A DNA stretch of 64,000 nt, taken from the NCBI GenBank assembly GCA_024707225.1, contig JANQAE010000004.1:620001-684000 (forward strand). The letters are read 5' to 3'. Under the pieces are notes generated by a model. That model made no database searches and was not told the origin of the DNA. It saw nothing but the letters and a program-made list of their open reading frames with translations. How positions within the stretch are numbered: position 1 is the stretch's first letter; each line of letters opens with the position of its first letter. This stretch comes from Dokdonella sp. (GTDB lineage Bacteria > Pseudomonadota > Gammaproteobacteria > Xanthomonadales > Rhodanobacteraceae). The translations under genes were made by a program, and so were the position numbers. Shown piece after piece: positions 53,588-64,000 of this stretch.

Positions 53588-55381
53588 ATGAGCGGACTGC
53601 ATTCCGAGCGACGCGCGGCCGCGCTGGCGGGCGCGCTGGTGCTGATGCTGACGGCCGGCGCGGCGCCGGGCCATGCCTGCGAGGCCGGCAGCGTCTGCGG
53701 CGCCGATGGCGGCGACGGCGGCGTGCCGTCGAGCGATCGCCACACCGGCGGCGCAGGCGGACTCGCCGGCAGCGCGACGCGGCCGAACGGCGGCGGCGCC
53801 GGCGGCAGCGCCGGCACCGTGCCGAACACGCCCGGCAATCCCGGCGATGCCGGCGGGAATCCGGGCACGACCGTCATGAGCGGCGGCGGTGCCGGCGGCG
53901 TCAATACCAGCACGACCACGATCCCCGGCACGCTCGCGCGCGGCGGCGCCGGCGGCATCAATGCGCCGGCGCCGGGCGAGTACGCCGGGCGCGGCGGTGC
54001 GGGACCGGACATCGGCAACAGCGGCTTCTTCGGCGGAGCCGGCGGCGGTGGCGGGGCCGGTGGCGGGGCCTACAACGACGGCAGCGGCGGCGGCGGCGGC
54101 GGCGGGGGCAGCGGCGGCGGCGGCGGGCCCGATGCCGGCGGCGGGGGCGGCGGTGGCGGGGGTGGCGGCGCACCGGGCGCGGTGATCGACGCCGACGGCG
54201 TGCTCGACACGCCGGTCGTCGGCGGCCGCGGCGGTCACGGCGGCGCGACCGGTCCATACATCACCGGGGGCGGCGGCGGCGGCGGCGGCGGTGCCGGCCT
54301 CGTGCTGCACGGGGGCGCCACGCTGACGCTGACCGCCACGCTGACCGGCGGCGCCGGCGGCCTGGCCGGCCTCGACACCTCGATCTTCCACCTCTCCGAC
54401 GGCGGCGGCGGGGGCGGCGGCGCCGGCGCGGTCGTCGCCGGCGCGATGCTGATCAACCGCGGCGAGATCGCCGGCGGCGACGGCACCGGCGGCCGCCGGC
54501 CCGAGCTGGCCGGCACCGGCGGGGCCGGCGTGGTCGCGCTCGGCGACGCCACCCTGGTCAGTTCCGGCGGCATCGCGCCGGGCGTGCAGGCGCCGGCCGG
54601 CGGCGCGCCGCTGGTATCGGCGGCGGTCGAGCTGTTCGGCGGCGGCAACCGCCTGGTGATCGAGCCGGGCGCACGCTTCGACGGGGCCGTGATCGCGGTC
54701 GCCGCGTCGGATCCGGACCTGCTCGCGCTCGGCGGCGACGGCGCGGCCGCGTTCGACGTCGGCCAGCTCAGCGCGCTCGACCCGCGCAGCACGGCGCCGT
54801 TTCGCGGCTTCGGCGCGTTCGCCAAGCAGGGCGCGGGCCGCTGGACGCTGACCGGCACGGCGCTCGGCGCGGCCTGGGGCGTCGCCCAGCACTGGACCGT
54901 CGAGGACGGCGAGCTGGTCGCCAATGCGCAACCGGCGGCGGTCGGCCCCGGCACGGCCGGCTCGATCGGCGTGCGCACCGGCGCGACGCTGGCCGGTACC
55001 GGTACGGCCGGTGCCGTCACGGTCGATGCCGGCGGCACGCTGGCGCCCGGCGACGAGGCGGCGCCGCTCGGCACGCTCGCCGTGCGCGGCGACGTCGCGC
55101 TGCCGCCGGGCGCCGTGCTGGCGATCGGCAGCGACGGCAGCGGCGCCTGCGCGGCCGTGGCGGCCTCGGGCGTGATCGCGCTCGGCGGCACGCTCCAGGT
55201 CCGCTTCGACGGCAAGCCGATGCTCGGCGCCAGTTGCACGATCGCGACGGCCGCGAGCGTCACCGGGCGCTTCACGAAGGTGATCGCGACGCCGTCGATC
55301 GGCATCGTCGGCTACCACGCCCAGCACGTGACGTTCACGGTGATCGGCGACGACCGCCTGTTCGCCGACGACTTCGAGTGA
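53588..55381 (+). CDS. Gly-rich secreted surface/autotransporter-like protein with C-terminal DDRLFADDFE
   Basis: Signal peptide; extensive GGAGG/GGGGG tracts; GELVANAQ, TGATLAGTGTAGAVTVDAGGTLAPG passenger-like motifs. Confidence 0.8.
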   Translation: MSGLHSERRAAALAGALVLMLTAGAAPGHACEAGSVCGADGGDGGVPSSDRHTGGAGGLAGSATRPNGGGAGGSAGTVPNTPGNPGDAGGNPGTTVMSGGGAGGVNTSTTTIPGTLARGGAGGINAPAPGEYAGRGGAGPDIGNSGFFGGAGGGGGAGGGAYNDGSGGGGGGGGSGGGGGPDAGGGGGGGGGGGAPGAVIDADGVLDTPVVGGRGGHGGATGPYITGGGGGGGGGAGLVLHGGATLTLTATLTGGAGGLAGLDTSIFHLSDGGGGGGGAGAVVAGAMLINRGEIAGGDGTGGRRPELAGTGGAGVVALGDATLVSSGGIAPGVQAPAGGAPLVSAAVELFGGGNRLVIEPGARFDGAVIAVAASDPDLLALGGDGAAAFDVGQLSALDPRSTAPFRGFGAFAKQGAGRWTLTGTALGAAWGVAQHWTVEDGELVANAQPAAVGPGTAGSIGVRTGATLAGTGTAGAVTVDAGGTLAPGDEAAPLGTLAVRGDVALPPGAVLAIGSDGSGACAAVAASGVIALGGTLQVRFDGKPMLGASCTIATAASVTGRFTKVIATPSIGIVGYHAQHVTFTVIGDDRLFADDFE

Positions 55382-55411
55382 GCGCCCGGCCGCTGCGCGG
55401 CGGCCGCACGC

Positions 55412-55966
55412 TCATTCCAGCTCGCGCTGCAACCACGCGCGCGCCATGCGCCAGTCGCGCACGACCGTGGGCCGCGCGACCGCCAAGACCGCGGCGATCT
55501 CGTCGAGCTCGAGCCCGGCGAAGAACTTGAGCTCGACCACGCGCGCCTGGCGCGGGCTCAGCGTGGCCAGCCGCTCCAGCGCCGCATCGAGTCCGATCAG
55601 ATCGGCCTCGGCGGCCGGCACGTCGATCTCGTCGATCTGCAGGCGCTGCTCCGACGGCGGCCGCTTGCCGGCCTGGCGCATCCGCGCATAGTCGACCAGC
55701 ACGCGCCGCATCGCCTGCGCCGCCAGCGCGGCCAGCTGCGCGCGGTTGCCCGGATCGACGTTGCGCTGGCCGAGCAGGCGCAGGCAGACCTCGTTGACCA
55801 GGGCCGTGGTCTGCAGCGTATGGTCGGCGCGCTCGCCGCGCAGCGCGCGCGCGGCCAGCGTCTTGAGCTCGGCGTAGAGCAGCGGCGTGATGCGCTCGGC
55901 CGTGCCGGCGTCGCCGCTGCGGGCGAGCAGATCGCGGATGCTGTCTTCCGAGAGGGGCTGGGACAT
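55412..55966 (-). CDS. ECF-family RNA polymerase sigma factor (TIGR02999-like)
   Basis: ITPLLYAELKTLAARALRGERADHTLQTTALVNEVCLRLL...AQAMRRVLVDYARMRQAGKR...VVELKFFAGLELDEIAAVLAVARPTVVRDWRMARAWL. Confidence 0.88.
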   Translation of the reverse strand: MSQPLSEDSIRDLLARSGDAGTAERITPLLYAELKTLAARALRGERADHTLQTTALVNEVCLRLLGQRNVDPGNRAQLAALAAQAMRRVLVDYARMRQAGKRPPSEQRLQIDEIDVPAAEADLIGLDAALERLATLSPRQARVVELKFFAGLELDEIAAVLAVARPTVVRDWRMARAWLQRELE

Positions 55967-56213
55967 CGATCGGACGCGCGTATGCCGGCCCGCAGCATAG
56001 CAATCCGCCGCGACCGGCTGCGTCGAGCAGGTCGCGCTGCGCGCCATGGCGGCCGCCGTGGCGTGCGCGCCGGACCGGCCGCACCGGGCCGCTCGTGAAA
56101 CCTTTATTTTCACTTTCATGAAACCGATACTTGCATCGCCGCGCCGCTGACGGCACAGTGACGCGGAGGCCTGCCGGACCGCAGCCTCGCCGCGACACAG
56201 GTATCGAAGAGCC

Positions 56214-58622
56214 ATGGAGACGATCCGCTTCGGCGACTACCAGCTCGACCCCGCGCTGCGCGAACTATGGCATCGCGACGAGCGCGTGGCGCTGCCGCCG
56301 CGCGCGTTCGACTGCCTGGCCTACCTGATCGACCAGCGCGGCCGCGCGATCGGCCGCGACGAGCTGATCGCCGCGGTCTGGGGCCGCGTCGACGCGACCG
56401 ACAACCTGGTCGACCAGATCATCCTGCGCTGCCGCCGCGCGATCGGCGACACCGGACCGCAGCGCTACGCGATCCGCACGGTGCCGCGCTTCGGCTACGC
56501 CTGGATCGCCGAGGTCAGCGCGCCGCCGTCGAGCGCGGCGGCGCCCGCCGGCCTGCCGCCCGCGCACCCATCCGCGCCGGCTTCCACGCGGCCGCGGCGA
56601 CGCCGCACGCAGGCCGCGATGCTGCTGCGCACGCTGCGCCGGATCGCCATGCCCGGACCGGCACGGCGCTGGCCGGCCGCGCTGCTGGCCAGCCTCGGGC
56701 TGCTGATCGGCGGCGGCACGCCGCTGCCGTCGGCGCCGCGTGCGGCGATCGAGCCGAAGGCGATCGTGCTGCCGGTGCAGTTCGCGCCCGGCCACGGCCA
56801 GGCCTGGATGCGGCTGGGCCTGATGGACGCGATCGCCGAACGGCTGCGCGCAGCCGGTCTGCCGGTGCTGCCGAGCGACAACGTCGTCGCGCTGGCGCGC
56901 CGCTACGATCCGGACGACATCGCCGAGGCCGCCGTCGCCGACGCGCTGGCGGCCGCGGTCGCGCCGTCGTGGATCTTCGGCGTGCACGCCGAGCCGGCCG
57001 ATCAGGGCTGGACGGTCCGCGTGCGCGGCCTGTACGGCCCCGAGCCGCGTCCGGCCGGCCACGGCAGCGCGGCCGATCCGCTCGCGGCGGCGTATCTGGC
57101 CGCCGACGATCTGGCGCACCGGCTCGCGCTGGCGCCGCCGGCGGCCGCGACCGGCAGCGACGCGCACGACCGCGCGCGCCTGCTGCAGCAGGTCAAGGCG
57201 GCGGCCTGGGCCGAACAGCACGACCACGCGCGTACGCTGCTGCAGGCCGCCGCGCCCGGCACGGCGCGGCGCTCGAGGTGCGCTACTGGCATGCCGAGAT
57301 CGATCATCTGGCCGGCCATGCGCAGCGCGCGCAGGCGGCGTTCGAAGCGCTGCTGGCCGAGCCGCGGCTCGCGCTCGATCCGGTGCTGCACGCCAAGGTC
57401 CGCCATGGCCTCGGCTACACCTGCGTGCGGCTGGCCGATTTCGAGGCCGCCGAGCGCCACTTCGACGCGGCCGTGCGCGGCCTCGACGGCGTCGCCGGCG
57501 GCGAGGCGCGCAACCAGCTCGGCGTCGCCTTGAGCGGACGCGGCCAGGCCCGCGCGTGGCTGCGCCGCTACGGCGAGGCCGAGGACGACTACGTGCGCGC
57601 GCGCATCGCGCTCGAGAGCAGCGGCGATCAGCTCGCGCTGGCCCAGCTCGACAACAACCTCGGCGTGCTCGACGAGCTGCGCGGCCGACCGGCCGAGGCG
57701 CTGCCGTACTTCCGCCGCGCCGCCGAACGCGCCGCGGCGTTCCATGCGCTGCAGCCCGAACTCGGCGCGCGGATCAACCTCGCCGGCAGCCTGCTCGGCC
57801 TGCTCGAACCGGGCCGCCGCGCTGGCGCAGGAGCCGCGCATCGCGAGCCTGCTCGAACGCATCGGCCATGCCGGCACGCGCGAGCTCGTCAACGCCAATC
57901 GCGTGCAGGTGCTGACCGCCAACGGCCGCCTGCGCGAGGCCGGCACGCTGCTCGAAGACCTGCGCCTGCGCCCGGCCGAAGGACGCAGCGCGGCGATGGA
58001 CGCGTGGATGCGCATCGTCGCGGCCGCGCACGCGCTCGAAGCCGACCGGCCCGCCCAGGCCGCCGCGCTCGCGGCGCCGGCGCTGACCGACGCGCTGCGC
58101 ACGACCGCGCCGAACCAGTACGCCTGGGGCCAGTACGTGGCGTTCACGGCCGAACGGCGCCGCGGCGATCGCACTGCGGCGGCCGCGATCGCCGCCGCCG
58201 CGGCGCGTTGGCCGGTCGACGCCGACGCCGCGCCCGAGGTCGCCGTGCTGCCGCTGCTGGTCGCGGCCGAGCAGGCCGCGCTCGACGGCGACGACGCGCG
58301 CGCCGATGCCGCATTCGAACAGGCGCTGGCGCGTGCCGAGCGCTGCCGCGTGCCGGCGCTGATCCTGCGCGCGTCGGCCGCGCATGCCGACCATCTGATC
58401 GCGCGCGGCGACCTCGATCGTGCGGTCGCCGTCGCCGGCCGCAGCGCCGGCTGGGCCCTGCAGTCCTACGAAGCCTCGCTGCTGCAGCTGCGCCTCTATC
58501 ACGCGCTGGCCGACGCCGGTGCCTGGCGGCTGGCGCGGACGCGAGCGCTCGCGCTGGCCGGCGAGCGCACGATTCCGCCGGAGCTGCTGGCGACGCCGGG
58601 CGAGGCGCTCGCGCGCCGCTGA
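56214..58622 (+). CDS. CadC/ToxR-like winged-helix/TM/TPR regulator, paralogue of 9280-11732; two apparent frameshifts (57263-57269, about 57811-57822)
   Basis: METIRFGDYQLDPALRELWHRDERVALPPRAFDCLAYLIDQRGRAIGRDELIAAVWGRVDATDNLVDQIILRCRRAIG...IRTVPRFGYAWI; downstream TPR region split over three frames. Confidence 0.8.
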
Positions 58623-59358
58623 TCGCTCGCCCGTACACGCGGCGGCGCGCGTCCACAGCGCGTCCTCCGGGCGCCGTCGCCCGGGCGCTGCGGTATCGAG
58701 CGTGACGCGAAGCACGTCGGGTACCGGCGGCCTGCTCGCCGGACGGCATCGGATCGCACCGAGGTCGGTCGCGTGCGGTCGTGTTCGCAGAGGGCCGCTC
58801 GGCGCGACCGTTCGTGCGCGTCCGACACGCAAGCGCGCGTGTGGCGCGCCGCCGCGGTAGCCGCAGCCGGTCGCGCGGGCAGCCGCCGAACGGTCGCCGT
58901 GCGCGCCCGGATCGGCGGCGATGCAGGGGCTCGATGCCTGCGCCGTGCGGCGCTGCGGCGACGGAGCCAAAGCCGATTCCGCCGACACCGGGCGCCGGCC
59001 CGAGCGCAGGCCCCGTACTGCGTCCGCCGGCGCGAACCTGCACGCGTCGACCTCGCACGCCGGCTCGCGGCCGACGTCGCCGCGCGCGATCGGGCACGCC
59101 GCACTCGCGACCCGGACGCGCGCGACGCGCTCGCGCAGCCGCACCTGCCGGCACCGGCCGCGGCGGGCGACGTGCCCCCATCGCGCGTTCAGATCACGCG
59201 TTCAGGCCATCCAAAGCCACCGATAAGCGATCGGACATGAGGTCGCGGCCGGCAACCGGCATCAAGTCCACCGCTGCGCCGCGACCCGTCGTGCACGCCT
59301 GCCCCGCCGCGCGCGGTGCCTCGCGGCGCAGCACCCGTTTCCTCTGTCCGGAATCCGT

Positions 59359-62300
59359 ATGAACAACCTTCAGTACAAGGCACCGGCGTTGCGCCCGTGC
59401 ACGGGCCGCGCGGCGCGATGGCTGGCGCTATTCACGCTCGCCGCCGGCAGCGCCGGCGCGGCGACGATCGACGCTGGCCTGGCCGCACGGCTGGACCGCG
59501 ACGGCAGCGCCGATTTCTTCGTCATGCTGGCCGAGCCGGCCGACCTCTCGGCCGCCGCACGGCAGACCGGCAAGGCCGCCAAAGGACGCGCCGTGCTCGA
59601 TGCGCTGCAGCGGCACGCCGACGCGAGCCAGCACGCGCTGCGCGCGCAGCTCTCGGCCGCCGGCGTCGAGCACCGGCCGTTCCACGTCGCCAACGCGATC
59701 TACGTCGCGCGCGGCGATCGCGCGCTGGCCGAGCGGCTGGCCGCCAGCGCCGAAGTGGCCACGCTGCTGCCGAACGTCACGATGCAGCTGGACGTGCCGC
59801 CGCGCGAGGCGGCCGATGCCGCCGAGGCGCCGCGCGGCGTCGCCTCGAGTCTCGCGTTCGTGCGCGCCGACCAGGCCTGGGCGCTCGGCGTCGAGGGCGA
59901 CGGCATCGTGATCGGTGGCATCGACACCGGCCTGGACTGGCAGCATCCGGCGATCCTTCATCAGTACCGCGGCTGGAACGGCGTCAGTGCCGATCACGCG
60001 CACCACTGGTGGGACGCGACCGGTGCCTATCCGGCCGCGCCCGGCGACGGCCACGGTCACGGCACGCATACCACCGGCACGCTGGTCGGCGACGACGGGC
60101 GCGGCGACCGCATCGGCGTCGCGCCGCGGGCACGCACGATCCATTGCAAGGGCATGAGCGACGCCGGCACCGGCAGCGATCTGACGTTCCTGACCTGTTT
60201 CGAGTTCATGCTGGCGCCGTGGAACCTCGCCGGCACCGATCCGCGGCCGGACCTCGCGCCGGACGTCCTCAACAATTCCTGGGGCTATCCGACCGGCAAC
60301 CAGCCGCTGTTCCGGCAGGCCGTCAGCGCCTTGCGCGCAGCCGGCGTCCTGGTCGAGGTCTCGGCCGGCAACGAAGGTCCCAACTGCGGCACGCTCGGAT
60401 CGCCGGGCGACTATCCGGACGTGCTGACGACCGGCTCGGTCGGTCTCGGCGCCGGCCTGCCGGGCCTGCTGACGCGCGGCAGCAGCCGCGGTCCGTCGGC
60501 GCTGGCCGCCGGCGTCTACCGACCCGGCGTGATGGCGCCCGGCGAGGCGATCCGTTCGGCGATTCCGGGCGGCAGCTATGCGCGCTGGAGCGGCACCAGC
60601 ATGGCCGGCCCGCACGTCAGCGCCGCGGCCGGCCTGATGTGGCAGGCGCAGCCGGCGCTGCGCGGCGACGTCGCGCGGACCGAGCAGCTGATCTACGCGA
60701 CCGCGGTGCCGCTGACCGGCCAGACCGGCTCGGGCTGCGGCGGCGATTACACGACCGGTCCGAACCACGACTGGGGCCACGGCACGCTCGACGCAGCGGC
60801 CGCGGTGCAGGCCGCGATCGCGATCGGCGGCCCGACCGGCACGCTGCAGGGCACGGTGCGCGATGCCGCCTCGGGCGCGCCGCTGGCGCAGGCCGCGATC
60901 GCACTCGGCCCGTTCGTCGTGCGCACCGACGATGCGGGCGCCTACCGGCTGACGCCCAATGCCGGCGTCTACGCGGCCACGGCGACACGCGCCGGCTATG
61001 CGGCGCAGACCGTCGACGACGCGAACGTGGCGGCCGATGCGACGACGACGCTCGACTTCGCGCTCGACGGCGCGCAGCTCAGCGCGAGTGCCCCGGCGTT
61101 CGACGCGACCGTCGCACCGGGCACGATCGCGAGGCGCTCGCTGACGCTGACCAATACCGGCCCGGCGCCGGCCGAGTTCGCGATCCGCATCGGCGGCCAC
61201 GACGCGCCGCGCGCGGCCGGCGTGTCGATCCCGCGCTACACCGGCACGCTCGCGCCGTCGGCCGAGGCCACTTCGACCGCCGCGCCGCCGCCCGGCACAC
61301 GCCGCTCCGGCGACCTCACCGAAGCGCGCTTGGACTGGCCGCCGACCGGCGCGCGCGCGATCGGATTGAACATCTACCCGCAGCAGCGCCTGGTCGAGAT
61401 TCCCGACGTCGATCGGCCCGGCCAGTGGCACGTGCTGGCCGACCTCGCCGGCGCGCCGTACGCGGGCGACTTCCGCGGCCGCGACTTCTCGCGCCTGTAC
61501 ACGCTGGACTACAGCGACAACGCGCTGCGCACGATCGACGTCGCGACCGGCGCGCGCACGACGATCGGCTTCGCGACGCCGCTCGGCAACTGGACCGGCC
61601 TGTCGAGCACGCCGGACGGGCGGCTCTACGCGGTATCGACCGGCACCGGCGCGCACGGCTTCGAATCGACGCTGTACACGATCGACCCGCTGACCGCCGC
61701 GACGACGCGTATCGGCAGCACGCGCACCGCCTCGGCCATCATCGACATCGCATTCGCGCCGGACGGCACGCTGTACGCCCTCGACATCGCCAGCGATGCG
61801 CTGTACACGCTCGATCCGGCGACCGCCGAGGCGACCCGTGTCGGCGCGCTCGGCGTCGACGCCAACTTCTCGCAGGGCATCGCGTTCCATCACGCCAGCG
61901 GCGTGCTGTACTGGGCCGCCTACGTCGGCGGCGGCGGCCAGCTGCGCGTGATCGACACGACGACCGGCGCCAGCGCGCCGATCGGCGCGTTCCCCGACGA
62001 CGTGCTGGTCGGCGTGCTCGCGTTCGAGAACGACGGCGCCGGTCCGTGGATATCGGCGCATCCGCCGCGCGGCCAGGTGCCGGCCGGCGGCAGCACCACG
62101 GTCGAGCTGCGCTTCGACGCGCGTCTGGTCGATCCGCCCGGGCCGTATACGGCCATGCTCGAGGTCGGCGGTGCCTTCGCCGGGGGACCGGCGCCGCTGC
62201 CGCTGACGATGCGGATCGGCTGCGAGGACTGCGGCCACGTCGGTGGCCAGGTGACCGATGCGCGCCAGGGTTTCGCGGTGGACGCATCGGTCCGGCTCGA

Positions 62301-64000
62301 CGACGGCCTGAACGTGTTCGAGAGCACCGGCAGCGCATTCGCGATCGATCTGCCGGCCGGCAGCTACATCGCGACCGTCGCCGCGCCGGGCTATTTCACG
62401 CAGACGCGCACGATCGCGGTCGGCGGCGGCGGCTCGGTCGTCGCCGACTTCGCGCTGCTGCGCGAGGAGGCCCTGCTCGCCTACGCCCCCGCCGAGGTCG
62501 TGCACGCGCTCGACCTCGGCGAGCAGGGCGAGGCGATCGTCGAGCTCCGCAATGTCGGCACGATACCGCTGCATGTGCGGGCGCGCGTCGGCGCGCTCGA
62601 CGGACCGCGCCGCATACCGCGCACGCAGCCGGTCGACACCGCCACGTTCAGCGCAGCGGCCGCCCCTGGCCCGGCGTCGCTGCGCGGTGCCGGCGCACCG
62701 GCCGCGACCGCCGGCGGCTGGCTCGCCGCGACGGCGCTGCCGGCCGGCCTCGCGCGCTACGGCCATGCGCAATGTCCGGGCGATCCGGATCGCTACTACG
62801 TCGTCGGCGGCCTGCAGAACGGCGAGTACAGCCGCGCCGTACGCCGCTACGACGCGGCCACCGACGCCTGGACCACGCTGGCGCCATTGCCGGCGCAGGT
62901 CGGCGGCGGCGAAGGCATCGCGGTGACCTGTCACGACGGCTATCTGTACGCGGCCGGCGGCGACGGCACGAACCGGTTCCTGATCTACGACATCGCCGCC
63001 GATGCCTGGAGCGCCGGTCCCGCCCTGCCGCGCGGCCTGTGGGGCGCGGCGATCGGCGCCTACGACGGCCGTGTCCATGTCGCCGGCGGCGCGCCGGGCT
63101 TCGCATTCGGCGAGGTCAGCCGCGCGGTCGAGGTCTTCGACATCGCATCGGGCAGCTGGAGCAGCGGCACGCCGATGCCGGTCGGCACGGCCGCGGCCGG
63201 ATACGTGCAGGTCGGCCGCCATCTCTACGTCGTCGGCGGCTGGGGCGTCGGCTCACCGGCGGCCAACATCGACCGCACGCAGCGCTACGACCTCGTGACC
63301 GGCACCTGGGAGACCGGCCCGGCGTTCGTGTCGGCACGCGCCGACTTCGCGCTGGCCGCGACCGCGACGCGGCTCTACGCGATCGGCGGCGACGGCAGCG
63401 GCGGCGACCTGTACGAACCGAGCGGCCGCGTCGAGTCGCTCGATCACCTCGCCTGGCCGATCGCCGAATGGCACGATCTGGGCACGCCGCTGAGTCCGCT
63501 GACCGCATTCGGCGGCGGCTATTGCACGCAGGCCTTGAGCGGCGGCGAGGTCTGGGCGGTCGGCGGCGTCGATGCCGGCCTGGCGTTCTTGAATGCCAAC
63601 CGCTACCGGCCGGCCGAGGCCTGCTACGCTGAGACGCCGTGGCTGCGCGTCGACGACCGCGAACACGTGCTCGGCGCCGGCGAGTCGATGCCGCTGGCGC
63701 TCGCGTTCGACGCGCGCCACTTGCAGCGCCCCGGCACCTATACCGCCGAGCTGCGCTTCAGCGGCAACTCGGCCGAGCCGGTGGCACCGCTGCCGGTGAC
63801 GCTGCTGCTGGCCTGTCCGGACTGCGGCCGCCTCAGCGGCGCGATCCGCGACGCCGAGAGCGGCGGACCGGTCGTCGCGAGCATCCGCGCGACGCCGGCC
63901 GGCGGCAGCGCGACCGCGGTCACCGGCAGCGATTACGCGCTCGACCTGCCGGCCGGTGCCTATACGCTCGACGTCGCGGCACCCGGCTATGTCGATGCGT
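59359..64000 (+). CDS. Secreted S8 subtilisin-like peptidase with carboxypeptidase-regulatory-like and kelch/propeller modules (3' end outside the window)
   Basis: In-frame translation from ATG 59359 is open to the window edge: IVIGGIDTGLDWQHP (Asp), GDGHGHGTHTTGTLVGDD (His), WSGTSMAGPHVSAAAGL (Ser); later GTLQGTVRDAASGAPLAQAAIALG, kelch region YYVVGGLQNGEYSRAVRRYD. Confidence 0.88.
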   Translation, partial: MNNLQYKAPALRPCTGRAARWLALFTLAAGSAGAATIDAGLAARLDRDGSADFFVMLAEPADLSAAARQTGKAAKGRAVLDALQRHADASQHALRAQLSAAGVEHRPFHVANAIYVARGDRALAERLAASAEVATLLPNVTMQLDVPPREAADAAEAPRGVASSLAFVRADQAWALGVEGDGIVIGGIDTGLDWQHPAILHQYRGWNGVSADHAHHWWDATGAYPAAPGDGHGHGTHTTGTLVGDDGRGDRIGVAPRARTIHCKGMSDAGTGSDLTFLTCFEFMLAPWNLAGTDPRPDLAPDVLNNSWGYPTGNQPLFRQAVSALRAAGVLVEVSAGNEGPNCGTLGSPGDYPDVLTTGSVGLGAGLPGLLTRGSSRGPSALAAGVYRPGVMAPGEAIRSAIPGGSYARWSGTSMAGPHVSAAAGLMWQAQPALRGDVARTEQLIYATAVPLTGQTGSGCGGDYTTGPNHDWGHGTLDAAAAVQAAIAIGGPTGTLQGTVRDAASGAPLAQAAIALGPFVVRTDDAGAYRLTPNAGVYAATATRAGYAAQTVDDANVAADATTTLDFALDGAQLSASAPAFDATVAPGTIARRSLTLTNTGPAPAEFAIRIGGHDAPRAAGVSIPRYTGTLAPSAEATSTAAPPPGTRRSGDLTEARLDWPPTGARAIGLNIYPQQRLVEIPDVDRPGQWHVLADLAGAPYAGDFRGRDFSRLYTLDYSDNALRTIDVATGARTTIGFATPLGNWTGLSSTPDGRLYAVSTGTGAHGFESTLYTIDPLTAATTRIGSTRTASAIIDIAFAPDGTLYALDIASDALYTLDPATAEATRVGALGVDANFSQGIAFHHASGVLYWAAYVGGGGQLRVIDTTTGASAPIGAFPDDVLVGVLAFENDGAGPWISAHPPRGQVPAGGSTTVELRFDARLVDPPGPYTAMLEVGGAFAGGPAPLPLTMRIGCEDCGHVGGQVTDARQGFAVDASVRLDDGLNVFESTGSAFAIDLPAGSYIATVAAPGYFTQTRTIAVGGGGSVVADFALLREEALLAYAPAEVVHALDLGEQGEAIVELRNVGTIPLHVRARVGALDGPRRIPRTQPVDTATFSAAAAPGPASLRGAGAPAATAGGWLAATALPAGLARYGHAQCPGDPDRYYVVGGLQNGEYSRAVRRYDAATDAWTTLAPLPAQVGGGEGIAVTCHDGYLYAAGGDGTNRFLIYDIAADAWSAGPALPRGLWGAAIGAYDGRVHVAGGAPGFAFGEVSRAVEVFDIASGSWSSGTPMPVGTAAAGYVQVGRHLYVVGGWGVGSPAANIDRTQRYDLVTGTWETGPAFVSARADFALAATATRLYAIGGDGSGGDLYEPSGRVESLDHLAWPIAEWHDLGTPLSPLTAFGGGYCTQALSGGEVWAVGGVDAGLAFLNANRYRPAEACYAETPWLRVDDREHVLGAGESMPLALAFDARHLQRPGTYTAELRFSGNSAEPVAPLPVTLLLACPDCGRLSGAIRDAESGGPVVASIRATPAGGSATAVTGSDYALDLPAGAYTLDVAAPGYVDA

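Noticed and set aside
59428-63222. 1264-aa reverse ORF and 59316..63632 1438-aa forward ORF
   Set aside because: Shadow frames of the subtilisin, which has all three catalytic motifs in its own frame; the true frame is absent from the ORF list because it runs off the window.

Overview
64 kb of very high-GC bacterial DNA. Gene content and style suggest a gammaproteobacterium of the Xanthomonadales/Rhodanobacteraceae type; that placement is inference, with no rRNA or marker gene seen. It is dense in secreted or surface proteins (beta-helix, kelch, DUF11, Gly-rich, subtilisin, GH27 alpha-galactosidase). It also carries membrane sensor/regulator modules (two ECF sigma factors, two Ser/Thr kinase-TPR proteins, two CadC/ToxR-like winged-helix-TPR regulators) and two ABC export operons: a MacAB/ADOP type, and a GntR(YtrA)-ABC-S9 peptidase operon. 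Most interesting items: (1) a membrane-anchored dCTP-deaminase/dUTPase-fold protein that appears to lack the deaminase catalytic residues; (2) a short acidic C-terminal tail ([IL]-[FYH]-x-[DN]-[GD]-F-[ED]) shared by several otherwise unrelated secreted proteins; (3) the combination of ECF sigma, Ser/Thr kinase-TPR and tailed surface protein occurring twice; (4) a SymE-like toxin next to GTAGGAAATTTCCTAC palindromes; (5) hexanucleotide repeats encoding a signal peptide. At least eleven apparent single-base frameshifts break otherwise intact genes. This suggests an indel-prone assembly and should be resolved before calling anything a pseudogene. No tRNA, rRNA, CRISPR array or transposase was recognised.
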